This document shows positions 25,056-33,110 of a DNA stretch of 64,000 bases, one piece after another; position 1 is the first letter of the stretch, and every line of letters begins with the position of its first letter. The translations under genes and the position numbers were made by a program. Under the pieces are notes generated by a model. That model was not told the DNA's origin. It searched no databases and saw only the letters and a program-made list of their open reading frames with translations. Origin of the DNA: JALYNX01 sp044867525 (GTDB lineage Bacteria; Actinomycetota; Acidimicrobiia; Spongiisociales; ZC4RG35). The DNA is taken from positions 52,557 through 116,556 of the forward strand of contig JBIOVB010000118.1 in NCBI GenBank assembly GCA_044867525.1. Direction: 5' to 3'.

Positions 25056-26156
25056 TCACCCGTCGACGGCGTCGAGGGCATCGATCGCTGTCGTCCAATG
25101 ATCCCGATGCGGATCGATCAGTTCGAAGTGGCCGAATCCCTGGATCACCTTCACCGTGGCCGCTGCCTCCAGTCGGGTGCTGTGCTCCGAAGGCACCAGT
25201 GTGTCCTCGTCGCCGTGAATCAAGAGCGTCGATTCCGGCACGGTTTCGATCGTCTTAGGAGCTCCGGACGCGAGCAGGGTGGCCGCCGGGACGCTTCCCG
25301 GTCCGCCCGAGTCCGAGAGCAGTCCGAGATCGGTCACCGGGGCGAGGCCGACTGTGAGGGCGAGTGGCTCCCGGGCTCGAGTCGCAGCCCAGAGCGCGAG
25401 ATGACCGCCGGCCGAATGGCCCATGATCGCCGTTGGCCGGCCCGACGTCTCCGTGATTTGGCCGACCGAGTCGATCGCAGTCACCACATCCTGCGCCGAC
25501 GCAGGCCAACCTCCGCCACCACCGAGACGGCGGTATTCCACGTTCCAGGTGGCCCAGCCCCGTGTCGTCAGGTCGACTGCGAGACTCTCCATGCCGTCGC
25601 GTTGGTACTGGTCGAGCCAGAACCCACCGTGTATCAGCAGCACCATGCCCCTGGAGCTCGACTCGGGGACCCGAAGGTCGCCGACTTGATCTCGATGAGG
25701 GCCATAGCGCAGGGTGTCAACGGGGTGGGCCGCCCTGTTGACGAGATGGCGAATGGCGTCCTCGTAGCCGGCGAGCCCCCGGCCATAGATGGTGCGGGCA
25801 CATGCCTCCGAGACCAATGACAGGGCACGCCACGGCTCGCGTGCCCTGACGTTGGAGATGTGCACCTCGACGGTTGGCACCCCGACCGCCGAGATCGCAT
25901 CGCCGAGGGCACGGGATGTGTGGGTCAAGGCGCCGGGATTGATGACGATCCCATCATCGGTACGGGCCCCGTGGATCGCCTCGATCAGGTCGCCTTCCTC
26001 GTTGGACTGGATGAAGGCGGTGTCCACGCCCAGGCCCGATGCGAACCCGGAGATGCGGCTCTCGAGCTCGACGAGGCTGGTCGACCCGTAGACCTCGGGC
26101 TCCCGAGTGCCCAACAGGTCGAGATTGGGGCCATTGATCACGGTGATTCGCATCAC
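25056..26156 (-). CDS. aroQ: Fusion of type II 3-dehydroquinate dehydratase (AroQ) and an alpha/beta hydrolase
   Basis: 366 residues. Residues about 1-140 are AroQ: INGPNLDLLGTREPEVYGS (R18 and catalytic Y23), VINPGALTHTS, and EVHISNVRARE with the catalytic His. This enzyme makes 3-dehydroshikimate in the shikimate pathway. Residues about 150-366 are an alpha/beta hydrolase of the esterase/kynurenine-formamidase-like type: YGPHRDQVGDLRVP, LIHGGFW (oxyanion), the nucleophile S248 in MGHSAGGHLALWA, LLIHGDEDTLVP, and a late His in QGFGHFEL. Both halves look intact in one frame. The link between the two reactions is unknown. It is coupled to the lipoate-ligase-like gene by a 4-base overlap. Confidence 0.9.
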   Translation of the reverse strand: MMRITVINGPNLDLLGTREPEVYGSTSLVELESRISGFASGLGVDTAFIQSNEEGDLIEAIHGARTDDGIVINPGALTHTSRALGDAISAVGVPTVEVHISNVRAREPWRALSLVSEACARTIYGRGLAGYEDAIRHLVNRAAHPVDTLRYGPHRDQVGDLRVPESSSRGMVLLIHGGFWLDQYQRDGMESLAVDLTTRGWATWNVEYRRLGGGGGWPASAQDVVTAIDSVGQITETSGRPTAIMGHSAGGHLALWAATRAREPLALTVGLAPVTDLGLLSDSGGPGSVPAATLLASGAPKTIETVPESTLLIHGDEDTLVPSEHSTRLEAAATVKVIQGFGHFELIDPHRDHWTTAIDALDAVDG

Positions 26157-26908
26157 GCCACCTGCGGCAGGTGGTCGGGGATCAAGGATCGTGCCTCGGC
26201 GACGATGTCTTCGGGGATCGGGCCCCGTTCGACGTCGAACTCGGCACTCAGCGACTTGATCACCGCCCTGGCGACTTTCGACGTATCGAGCCCGGGGGCG
26301 CGGTCGGCTAGGGCTCCCGAAGTCCGCGGGTCCCAGTCGAGGTGCAACGCCCGATAGATCGGGATCAGGACGTCTCGGATCCGTTCACCGTCGTCGACGA
26401 CGATCACACCGCCGACATGGGCAGCCCCCCTGACCAGGCGTTGACCGACGCCCATCACCTTGACCCGGCTCCCGACGTTTACCGACCACGAGCCGGGGCA
26501 GTACTCCCCGGGGACCTCCCCTATGCGGGCGTCGATGCCGAGCGCCTGGAAAGCGCGGGCCATCACACCGGAGATCGCCTCGAAGCGGTCCCGGATCCCG
26601 GATCGGGGGTTGTCGTCGGTCACCGCCATGGAAAATGCGAGGGTCGTCTCGTGGAAGACCGCAGCCCTACCCCCGGCCAACCTCTCTATCGCACCGAATC
26701 CGTGGGCTTGTGCGGCGCGGACCGCCTGCGGATAGCCGGGCTGGACCCGATCGGCCCTCCCGAAGGCGACAACCGGCCCCGGAACATGGAGCCGGAAGAA
26801 ACCCTCCAGCCGCCTTCTGGCAACCGCGGCCAGGGTGGCATGGGACACGGCAACATCCATTGCAGGATGCTCGGTGAACGCTTCGGTCGAAAGGATCAGC
26901 TTTTTCAC
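26153..26908 (-). CDS. Lipoate-protein ligase A-like protein (biotin/lipoate ligase fold)
   Basis: 251 residues of the LplA/LipB/BirA fold. The ligand-binding block reads RLAGGRAAVFHETTLAFSMAV, where the usual GGG is GGR. The catalytic-type lysine is in VKVMGVGQRLVRGAAHVGGVIVV. It may attach or transfer lipoyl/octanoyl groups, but which one is not clear. I chose the GTG at 26908 because the first conserved strand begins right after it; the longer upstream frame is divergent spacer. The spacer to 27024 holds no other gene that I can see. Confidence 0.75.
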   Translation of the reverse strand: MKKLILSTEAFTEHPAMDVAVSHATLAAVARRRLEGFFRLHVPGPVVAFGRADRVQPGYPQAVRAAQAHGFGAIERLAGGRAAVFHETTLAFSMAVTDDNPRSGIRDRFEAISGVMARAFQALGIDARIGEVPGEYCPGSWSVNVGSRVKVMGVGQRLVRGAAHVGGVIVVDDGERIRDVLIPIYRALHLDWDPRTSGALADRAPGLDTSKVARAVIKSLSAEFDVERGPIPEDIVAEARSLIPDHLPQVA

Positions 26909-27024
26909 ATCCCAGAGGATAAGGAGTCCACTGTTAGCGTTTGATGAACTGCGCCGCCCGGGGAACCCCTGGATGGCCGGCTTCGTTGAGCGGACGAGGG
27001 GGCCGACAAGACCGAGGAGGGTGT

Positions 27025-27786
27025 GTGCCAAAGGCGTTCCGCGCGACCACATTGATCTGTGTCGCAGCGCTCGTCGTCGCCTGCGGCGAAACCCCATTTC
27101 AGTCCTTGGGGCAACGGAGCTCGAACTGGATAGGCGAGCCCACCGTGACCACCACGACGACGATCGCCGTCACCATCCCTGCGGTGATCAACACCCGCAC
27201 CCTCAAATGGTTCAACGACACCATCGTCAACAGCGCACCCGCCGACGATCCGGATGCGGTGAAGGACGTGGTGTTCGAGCGACGCTCCGGTGACCTCTTC
27301 ATCCAGGCCAGCCGGTTCGAGGTTGCCACCCTGCTCCCCGAGGTGAAGTTCCCGGCTTCGGTGCCCTATCTCTCCGAGTACGTCACCTCCCAACTCGTGT
27401 TCGACAACGACGGGGAGCTGGGGCGGGACCCGGTCGTCGCCTTCGGCATCTGGTCGTCGGAGCCCTACACCAGGTCCAGGTCTGTGGCCCAGATGGCGGT
27501 GCTCAGAGTGGCGTTCGACCCGGAGGGCTCCGAGGAGGTCCAACAGCCGGAGGCCGATGTCTCTTGTGCACGCTTCAGCGACCGCTCTACAGAGGTTTGC
27601 GAGGCATTTCAAATAGAGGGGCGGCCCGTGTGGACCTTGACGGCGAGCAACGGGACCACTCTGGTCTGGTTCGACGGGTCGTATCGCTACGAGCTGTTCG
27701 GACGCTCGTTCGTTCCTCTCGCCGCACTCCAGCAAATGGCCATCGAGTCATTGCCGCTCGGCGAGCTAGCGCCGCCTCCCGCATAG
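27025..27786 (+). CDS. Putative lipoprotein of unknown function
   Basis: 253 residues. The start has a signal peptide and a lipobox (LICVAALVVACGE), followed by a Thr/Val-rich stretch. The rest is a soluble domain with alternating strands (DLFIQASRFEVATLL, VPYLSEYVTSQLVF, VCEAFQIEGRPVWTLTASNGTTLVWFDGSYRYELF). I recognise no family. The GTG at 27025 has GAGGAGG about 5 bases upstream. It precedes the ABC exporter by 61 bases and may be co-transcribed. Confidence 0.7.
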   Translation: MPKAFRATTLICVAALVVACGETPFQSLGQRSSNWIGEPTVTTTTTIAVTIPAVINTRTLKWFNDTIVNSAPADDPDAVKDVVFERRSGDLFIQASRFEVATLLPEVKFPASVPYLSEYVTSQLVFDNDGELGRDPVVAFGIWSSEPYTRSRSVAQMAVLRVAFDPEGSEEVQQPEADVSCARFSDRSTEVCEAFQIEGRPVWTLTASNGTTLVWFDGSYRYELFGRSFVPLAALQQMAIESLPLGELAPPPA

Positions 27787-27847
27787 GCTCGGCCCGACTC
27801 GGCAAGGAGGGCCCGGCATCTTCCACTCAAGTGGCTGGTGGACCTAT

Positions 27848-29710
27848 ATGCGGTACGACGAGGAGCACGATCGCCCCGACATCGATCGCGCCCTTCTCCG
27901 CCGCGTCTGGAGCTACGGCCGTCCTTATCTCCCCAGCCTGATCGGGATCCTGGCCACGATCCTGATCATCTCCGGATTGGGCGTGGTCCCACCCATCCTG
28001 ATTCGCCAGTTGCTCGACGAGGCGATTCCCGACAAGGACTTTGGTCAGCTGACCGTGCTCGGGTTGGGGATGGTCCTGGTCCCGCTGATCAGCGCCCTGG
28101 TCGGGGTGGCCCAGCGTTGGTGGTCGTCCCGGGTGGGGGAAGCAATCATCTTCGACCTTCGTCGCCAACTGTTCGCCCACCTGCAGCGGATGTCGTTGCG
28201 ATTCTTCACGGCAACCAAGACCGGCGAGCTGATGAATCGGCTCAACAGTGACGTCGAGGGATCTCAGTCGGCGATCACCGGGACCCTGATGACGATCATC
28301 TCCAACGTGGTCTCGGTTGCCTTCATCCTGGTGGTGATGCTCCTCAACGACCGGCAGCTGACGGTTCTGGCGGTGGCCGTTCTCCCCCTGTTTGTGATCC
28401 CGGCCCGGCGTGTGGCCAAGGTGCTGAGGAGGATGACCCAGCAACTGATGGAGCGGGAGGCCAAGATGTCGGGCACCCTCCAGGAGAGCTTCAACGTCAG
28501 TGGCGCCCTCCTCGTTCGCCTCTTCGGGCGATGGGACGAGATGGCGCACCGTTTTGGCGAGCAAGCGGCCGATGTGCGGGACCTCGAGGTGAGACGGGCC
28601 ATGGTGGGGCGTGGGTTCTTCGCCGCTCTGGGCCTGGTGGCGGCGATTGGAACCGCCACCGTGTTCTGGGTAGGGGGCTACCAGGTCATTCAAGGCGACA
28701 TGACCCTCGGAGAACTGGTCATGTTCTCTGCCCTGCTCGTCCAGCTCTACGGACCACTGGCGGGGATCTCCAACTCCCGTGTCGAGTTCGCCACTTCCCT
28801 GGTCTCGTTCGAACGGGTCTTCGAAGTCCTCGACCTCGAGATCGACATACCCGACCCGGCGGATCCCGAGCCCATGCTCCCGGCGACAGGTCGGGTCGAG
28901 CTGGCGGATGTCTTCTTCAAGTACCAGGGTGAGGGGCCAGAGGGCCTGGAGGCGGTCAAGCGCTTCTGGGATCACGATGTCGCTGCCCCACACTCGGCGT
29001 CTCCGGCCTCCACTCGGGAGTGGGCGGTCAGGAACGCCTCATTCGTGGCCGAGCCGGGGACCCTCACCGCCCTGGTTGGGCCCTCCGGAGCCGGCAAGAC
29101 CACGATCTCTTATCTCGTCCCCAGGCTCTACGACGTCACCGAAGGCGCCGTGCTCATCGACGGTCATGACGTGCGCAGAGTCGCCCTTCGCGAGCTCGCC
29201 GGGACAATTGGCGTGGTCACCCAGGAGACCTATCTCTTCCACGACACGATCGCGGCCAACCTCCGATACGCGCGACCAGACGCCACCCTCGATGAGCTGG
29301 AGAGGGCGTGCCGGGCCGCCAACATCCATGAGATGATCTCGAAGCTGCCCGACGCCTATGAGACGGTGGTGGGGGAGCGCGGCTACCGCCTGTCGGGCGG
29401 CGAGAAGCAGCGAATCGCCATTGCCCGTGTCCTGCTCGAAGACCCGAGGGTGCTCATCCTCGATGAGGCGACATCCCACCTCGACTCCCGCTCCGAGTCC
29501 CTGATCCAGGAAGCACTCGAGGCGTTGATGGAGGGCCGGACCTCCATCGTCATCGCCCACCGTCTGTCGACGGTGCGAGCCGCCGACCAGATCCTGGTCC
29601 TCGACGAGGGCGAGATCGTGGAGCGGGGGAACCATGCCACGCTGGTCGCTCAGGGCGGTCTCTACGCCTCGCTCTACCGAACCCAATTCGCAGAGCCGGC
29701 CTCGGCCTGA
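27848..29710 (+). CDS. ABC exporter half-transporter (fused permease and ATPase)
   Basis: 620 residues. The N-terminal transmembrane domain (six predicted helices, residues about 30-320) is of the ABC_membrane exporter type. The nucleotide-binding domain has Walker A GPSGAGKT near 411, a Q-loop in VVTQETYLF, signature LSGGEKQR near 514, Walker B VLILDEATS, and the switch His in AHRLSTV. It would act as a homodimer or heterodimer exporting lipid, drug or peptide. An insert between the membrane part and the ATPase (residues about 355-390) is longer than usual. The substrate is unknown. Confidence 0.92.
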   Translation: MRYDEEHDRPDIDRALLRRVWSYGRPYLPSLIGILATILIISGLGVVPPILIRQLLDEAIPDKDFGQLTVLGLGMVLVPLISALVGVAQRWWSSRVGEAIIFDLRRQLFAHLQRMSLRFFTATKTGELMNRLNSDVEGSQSAITGTLMTIISNVVSVAFILVVMLLNDRQLTVLAVAVLPLFVIPARRVAKVLRRMTQQLMEREAKMSGTLQESFNVSGALLVRLFGRWDEMAHRFGEQAADVRDLEVRRAMVGRGFFAALGLVAAIGTATVFWVGGYQVIQGDMTLGELVMFSALLVQLYGPLAGISNSRVEFATSLVSFERVFEVLDLEIDIPDPADPEPMLPATGRVELADVFFKYQGEGPEGLEAVKRFWDHDVAAPHSASPASTREWAVRNASFVAEPGTLTALVGPSGAGKTTISYLVPRLYDVTEGAVLIDGHDVRRVALRELAGTIGVVTQETYLFHDTIAANLRYARPDATLDELERACRAANIHEMISKLPDAYETVVGERGYRLSGGEKQRIAIARVLLEDPRVLILDEATSHLDSRSESLIQEALEALMEGRTSIVIAHRLSTVRAADQILVLDEGEIVERGNHATLVAQGGLYASLYRTQFAEPASA

Positions 29711-29711
29711 C

Positions 29712-30080
29712 TCAGGCTTCCCGGGTCAGATTCTCGACCAGCATCCGCTGGTTGGTTGCCAGGAGGAGCGTCTGCCCGTCGTGGGACAGCCAGAGGTCGG
29801 GGCCGACCTCGAGCCAGACGTGCTTGGGAAGGCAGTCCAGGTTGCGGCGCTTGCGCGCCGAGGGCGGGGCGTAGGCGAGCACCGATGGGGCAGGGGCAGC
29901 GAGGGCCTCGAGATGGCCGATCAGGTCATAGCTGCCAAACAGGTAGGCGATGCCTTCCGCGGGGTCGAGGGAGCCTCGGTCGGATAGCCAATCGACCTGC
30001 CCACAATCGGCACATGCGACCACCGCCACCCGGCCCACCCAGGTCGGGAGGTGCTCGCAGAGAGTCGTTCCGAAGTCCAT
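29712..30080 (-). CDS. Hypothetical protein
   Basis: 122 residues with one CADCG motif near residue 25 that could be half of a metal or redox site. I recognise no family. The C-terminal part (HVWLEVGPDLWLSHDGQTLLLATNQRML) reads as a beta-rich unit. It lies tail to tail with the ABC exporter, 1 base apart. Confidence 0.55.
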   Translation of the reverse strand: MDFGTTLCEHLPTWVGRVAVVACADCGQVDWLSDRGSLDPAEGIAYLFGSYDLIGHLEALAAPAPSVLAYAPPSARKRRNLDCLPKHVWLEVGPDLWLSHDGQTLLLATNQRMLVENLTREA

Positions 30081-30134
30081 GGGGACAAGGTACGAATCGG
30101 GTGTGACAGATTCCCGCTTGGGGCGGATACGCCC

Positions 30135-30644
30135 CTACAACTCCAGGATCGGGACTTCCTGGGTGTCCTCGATACGGGTCCCCGGGACCAGGAGCACCGG
30201 GAGGTGGGCGTTGTCCATGACCCGGGCCGAGACGCTTCGCCATGCCTCCTCGGTGAACAGGCGGCGGGTCGCCCCCATGATCACGATCTCCGCCCCGACA
30301 TCCTCAGCGGTGTTGATGATTGCCACCGCCGGGTCGTCACCTTCCACGAAGCGGACTTCTGCCGACATGCCCGATGCCTGGAGCGCAGCGACTATCGGCT
30401 CCACCGCCCTCAGACCTCGCTCTTCCAGGTAACGGGCAGCCTTGGCCTCGGCATCCGATGAGTCCATCGTGGCGTCGTCGAGAAAGGAGCGGCGCACGTC
30501 GTCGTCCAGCTCATCGAGAAAGGAACGGGGAACCCGGACGACGGTCATGACAGTGACCTGACCTTCACCGGAGCGGAGCCGGTCGCACAGGTCGGCTACC
30601 GGGGCGGACGGAAGGACCCCGGTAGTGGCGATCAAGATGCGCAC
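30135..30644 (-). CDS. Universal stress protein (UspA family)
   Basis: 169 residues of the UspA fold: the first strand MRILIATTGVLPSAPVADL, a central helix-strand block (EPIVAALQASGMSAEVRFVEGDDPAVAIINTAEDVGAEIVIMGATRR), and a final strand with LPVLLVPGTRI. The ATP-binding GxxG-type loop is only partly visible (GATRRLFTEE), so nucleotide binding is uncertain. The role is probably stress adaptation, with no specific partner evident. Confidence 0.8.
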   Translation of the reverse strand: MRILIATTGVLPSAPVADLCDRLRSGEGQVTVMTVVRVPRSFLDELDDDVRRSFLDDATMDSSDAEAKAARYLEERGLRAVEPIVAALQASGMSAEVRFVEGDDPAVAIINTAEDVGAEIVIMGATRRLFTEEAWRSVSARVMDNAHLPVLLVPGTRIEDTQEVPILEL

Positions 30645-30691
30645 CCGGCGGAGATTAGGGTTTCGTGCCCGATTGCGTCGCTGCGAGTGTG

Positions 30692-31186
30692 ATGGACTCC
30701 GAACTGCTCAACAAGGTCACCTGGAAGATCCCCAACGCCCTCGCCCTGATCGGGTCGGCTTCTGGTGACGATTGGAATGGGATGACGGCTTCGTGGGTCA
30801 CCCAGCTTTCCATGGAGCCGGTGCTCATCGGGGTCGGGATCGACAACAAAGCGGTCACCCACCGTCTCATCACGGAATCCGGGGCGTTCTCGGTCAATCT
30901 CTGGTCGCCCGAGGACACCCGGGTGTTCGTCAAGTTCTCCAAACCGGCCGAGCGTGAAGGAAGCACGCTGAACGGTCGCCCGGTCCATGTCGGGAAGACC
31001 GGTGCGCCGATCTTCGACGACGCGATCGCATGGATGGACTGCGAAGTTCGCCATTCGATCGATCTCGGGACCCACACTCTCTTCGCCGGCGAAATCGTCG
31101 ACGCCTGGGGTGGCGACGAAGAGCGGGCGGCAGCGGTCTCGGACACCAGGATGAAATACGGGGGAGTGAAGAGGGGCGGTCATTGA
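30692..31186 (+). CDS. Flavin reductase-like domain protein
   Basis: 164 residues of the flavin reductase / FMN-binding split-barrel family: ALALIGSASGDDWNGMTASWVTQLSMEPVLIGVGIDNKAVTHRLITESGAFSVNL, then AWMDCEVRHSIDLGTHTLFAGEIVDA. Members reduce flavin with NAD(P)H or act on flavin-bound substrates. A TAGGGT hexamer at 30656-30661 sets a transcript start near 30668, so I prefer ATG 30692 over an in-frame GTG at 30665. The stop overlaps the SDR start (TGATG). Confidence 0.8.
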   Translation: MDSELLNKVTWKIPNALALIGSASGDDWNGMTASWVTQLSMEPVLIGVGIDNKAVTHRLITESGAFSVNLWSPEDTRVFVKFSKPAEREGSTLNGRPVHVGKTGAPIFDDAIAWMDCEVRHSIDLGTHTLFAGEIVDAWGGDEERAAAVSDTRMKYGGVKRGGH

Positions 31187-31962
31187 TGGAGGCGAGTGTC
31201 GAGGGCAAGGTCGGCTTGGTGACGGGTGGCAGCCGCGGCATCGGCCTGGCGACCGCGTTGGAACTGGCGAGGAGCGGAGCCGCCGGCGTGACCATCACCT
31301 CCCGCAAGCAGGAGAACATTGATGCCGCAGCGGAGGAACTGGTTGCAGCCGGGGTCGAGCCGGAGCGTCTTCTTGCGCTGGCCGCGAGGTCCGATTCCGA
31401 GGAATCGGCCGACGACGCCGTCGCCCGTACCGTCGCCCGTTTCGGATCATGTGACATCCTGGTCAACAACGCCGGCACCAACCCCTCGGCCGGTCCGCTG
31501 ATGGATGTCGACCTCGGCGCTCTGGACAAGACGTGGGCGGTCAATCTGCGGGCCCCTTTGCTCTGGGTGAGAGCGGCCTACCGCTCCTCTATGGCGGAGA
31601 AGGGTGGATCGATCGTGAACGTTTCCTCCATCGGGGGTCTCAGGGCGAGCCCGATCACGGGGGCCTACAACATCTCCAAGGCGGGTTTGGTGCACATGAC
31701 CCGCCAGCTGGCCTTCGAGCTGGCACCCCGGATCCGGGTCAATGCGGTTGCTCCCGCCGTGGTCAAGACCAGGCTCTCCGAGATGCTGTGGTCGGACGAG
31801 CCTGCGGCCGCCCGGATGCACCCGCTGGGGCGCTTGGGGATGCCCGAGGATGTCGCCAGGGCAATCGTCTTCCTCGCTTCGGATGCCGCGGATTGGATGA
31901 CCGGGGTGATCTTGCCGGTTGACGGGGGTATGACCGAAGCTTCGTCGTCCGGCATAGCCTGA
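31186..31962 (+). CDS. Short-chain dehydrogenase/reductase (SDR)
   Basis: 258 residues of the classical SDR type. The nucleotide motif is TGGSRGIG, NNAG is present, and the catalytic set is Ser in NVSSIGG with Tyr and Lys in YNISKAG. The C-terminal PVDGGM block is also present. It is an NAD(P)-dependent oxidoreductase whose substrate is unknown. It overlaps the flavin reductase stop by one base and ends 8 bases before cofG, so the group is probably one transcript. Confidence 0.9.
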   Translation: MEASVEGKVGLVTGGSRGIGLATALELARSGAAGVTITSRKQENIDAAAEELVAAGVEPERLLALAARSDSEESADDAVARTVARFGSCDILVNNAGTNPSAGPLMDVDLGALDKTWAVNLRAPLLWVRAAYRSSMAEKGGSIVNVSSIGGLRASPITGAYNISKAGLVHMTRQLAFELAPRIRVNAVAPAVVKTRLSEMLWSDEPAAARMHPLGRLGMPEDVARAIVFLASDAADWMTGVILPVDGGMTEASSSGIA

Positions 31963-31970
31963 GCAGCACA

Positions 31971-33110
31971 TTGGCCCACCCCCGCCCCGATCCCGACCTG
32001 GCCCTCCGCTATCTGGCAGGGCAAGAGGACGACCAAGCGCTGTTCCAGGCCGCCCGCGCCTTGCGTGACGAGGGTCATGGCAAGACGATCACCTATAGCC
32101 GCAAGGTGTTCATCCCGCTCACAACGTTGTGTCGCGACCGGTGCACCTACTGCACATTTGCCAAGCCACCAGGCGCCGGTGGCCTCTACCTGGAGCCCGA
32201 GGAGGTTCTGGCAGTCGCCAGAGCAGGCGATGAGGCGGGTTGCACCGAGGCCCTGTTCACGCTCGGGGACCGGCCCGAGGATCGCTGGCCCCAGGCAGCC
32301 GCCTTCCTAGAGGCGAAGGGGCTCGGCTCCACGATCGAATACGTCGCGGCCATGTCAGCTCTGGTCCGTGCCGAAACCTCCCTGTTCCCCCACGCCAACC
32401 CGGGCCTGATGGGTGACGCGGAGATGCAGTTGCTCCGCCCCACCAACCCTTCGATGGGGCTGATGCTGGAGAACATCTCGCCCCGTCTCATGGAGCCCGG
32501 GATGCCCCATCACAATTGCCCGGACAAGGATCCGGCCCTCCGGGTGGCCACCATCGAGGCCGCGGGCCGGAACCGGGTGCCGTTCACAACCGGGATCCTG
32601 GTCGGGATCGGAGAGACCCCGGAGGAGATCGTTGCTTCCCTGTTCGCCCTCGCCGACCTGGGGTCGCGGACCGGCGCCATCCAGGAGGTGATCATCCAGA
32701 ACTTCCGGGCCAAGTGGGACACCCCGATGCGACGGTCCGCGGAGCCGGTTCCTCGCTGGTTCGCCCGCGTCGTTGCGTTGGCCCGGTGGATCATGGGGGC
32801 CGAGGCAAATGTGCAAGTGCCCCCCAACCTGACGGATGAGTTCGAGATCTATGTGGACGCCGGGATCAACGACTGGGGCGGAGTCTCCCCGCTGACAATC
32901 GATTGGGTCAACCCCGAGGCCCCGTGGCCGCATCTCGAGGAGTTGAGGGCCCGGACCGAGACCGCAGGACACATGCTCCGTGCCCGGCTACCGGTCTATC
33001 CGGAGTACATAGACCTGGAATGGATCGATCCCGATCTCCATCAACATATCGTGGCGGCCGCCGACGAGGATGGGCTTGCCCGAATCCCGGACCAGGTTGG
33101 AGCGAGATGA
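31971..33110 (+). CDS. cofG: 7,8-didemethyl-8-hydroxy-5-deazariboflavin (FO) synthase, CofG subunit
   Basis: 379 residues, radical SAM enzyme. The [4Fe-4S] motif CxxxCxxC appears as LCRDRCTYCTFAKPP. The segments FTLGDRPEDRWPQA, PSMGLMLENIS, and EVIIQNFRAKWDTPM are typical of CofG. With CofH it builds FO, the deazaflavin core of coenzyme F420, from a pyrimidine intermediate and tyrosine. The start is TTG at 31971, 8 bases after the SDR stop. The stop overlaps the cofH start by 4 bases (ATGA). CofG and CofH are separate genes here, not the fused FbiC seen in mycobacteria. Confidence 0.95.
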   Translation: MAHPRPDPDLALRYLAGQEDDQALFQAARALRDEGHGKTITYSRKVFIPLTTLCRDRCTYCTFAKPPGAGGLYLEPEEVLAVARAGDEAGCTEALFTLGDRPEDRWPQAAAFLEAKGLGSTIEYVAAMSALVRAETSLFPHANPGLMGDAEMQLLRPTNPSMGLMLENISPRLMEPGMPHHNCPDKDPALRVATIEAAGRNRVPFTTGILVGIGETPEEIVASLFALADLGSRTGAIQEVIIQNFRAKWDTPMRRSAEPVPRWFARVVALARWIMGAEANVQVPPNLTDEFEIYVDAGINDWGGVSPLTIDWVNPEAPWPHLEELRARTETAGHMLRARLPVYPEYIDLEWIDPDLHQHIVAAADEDGLARIPDQVGAR

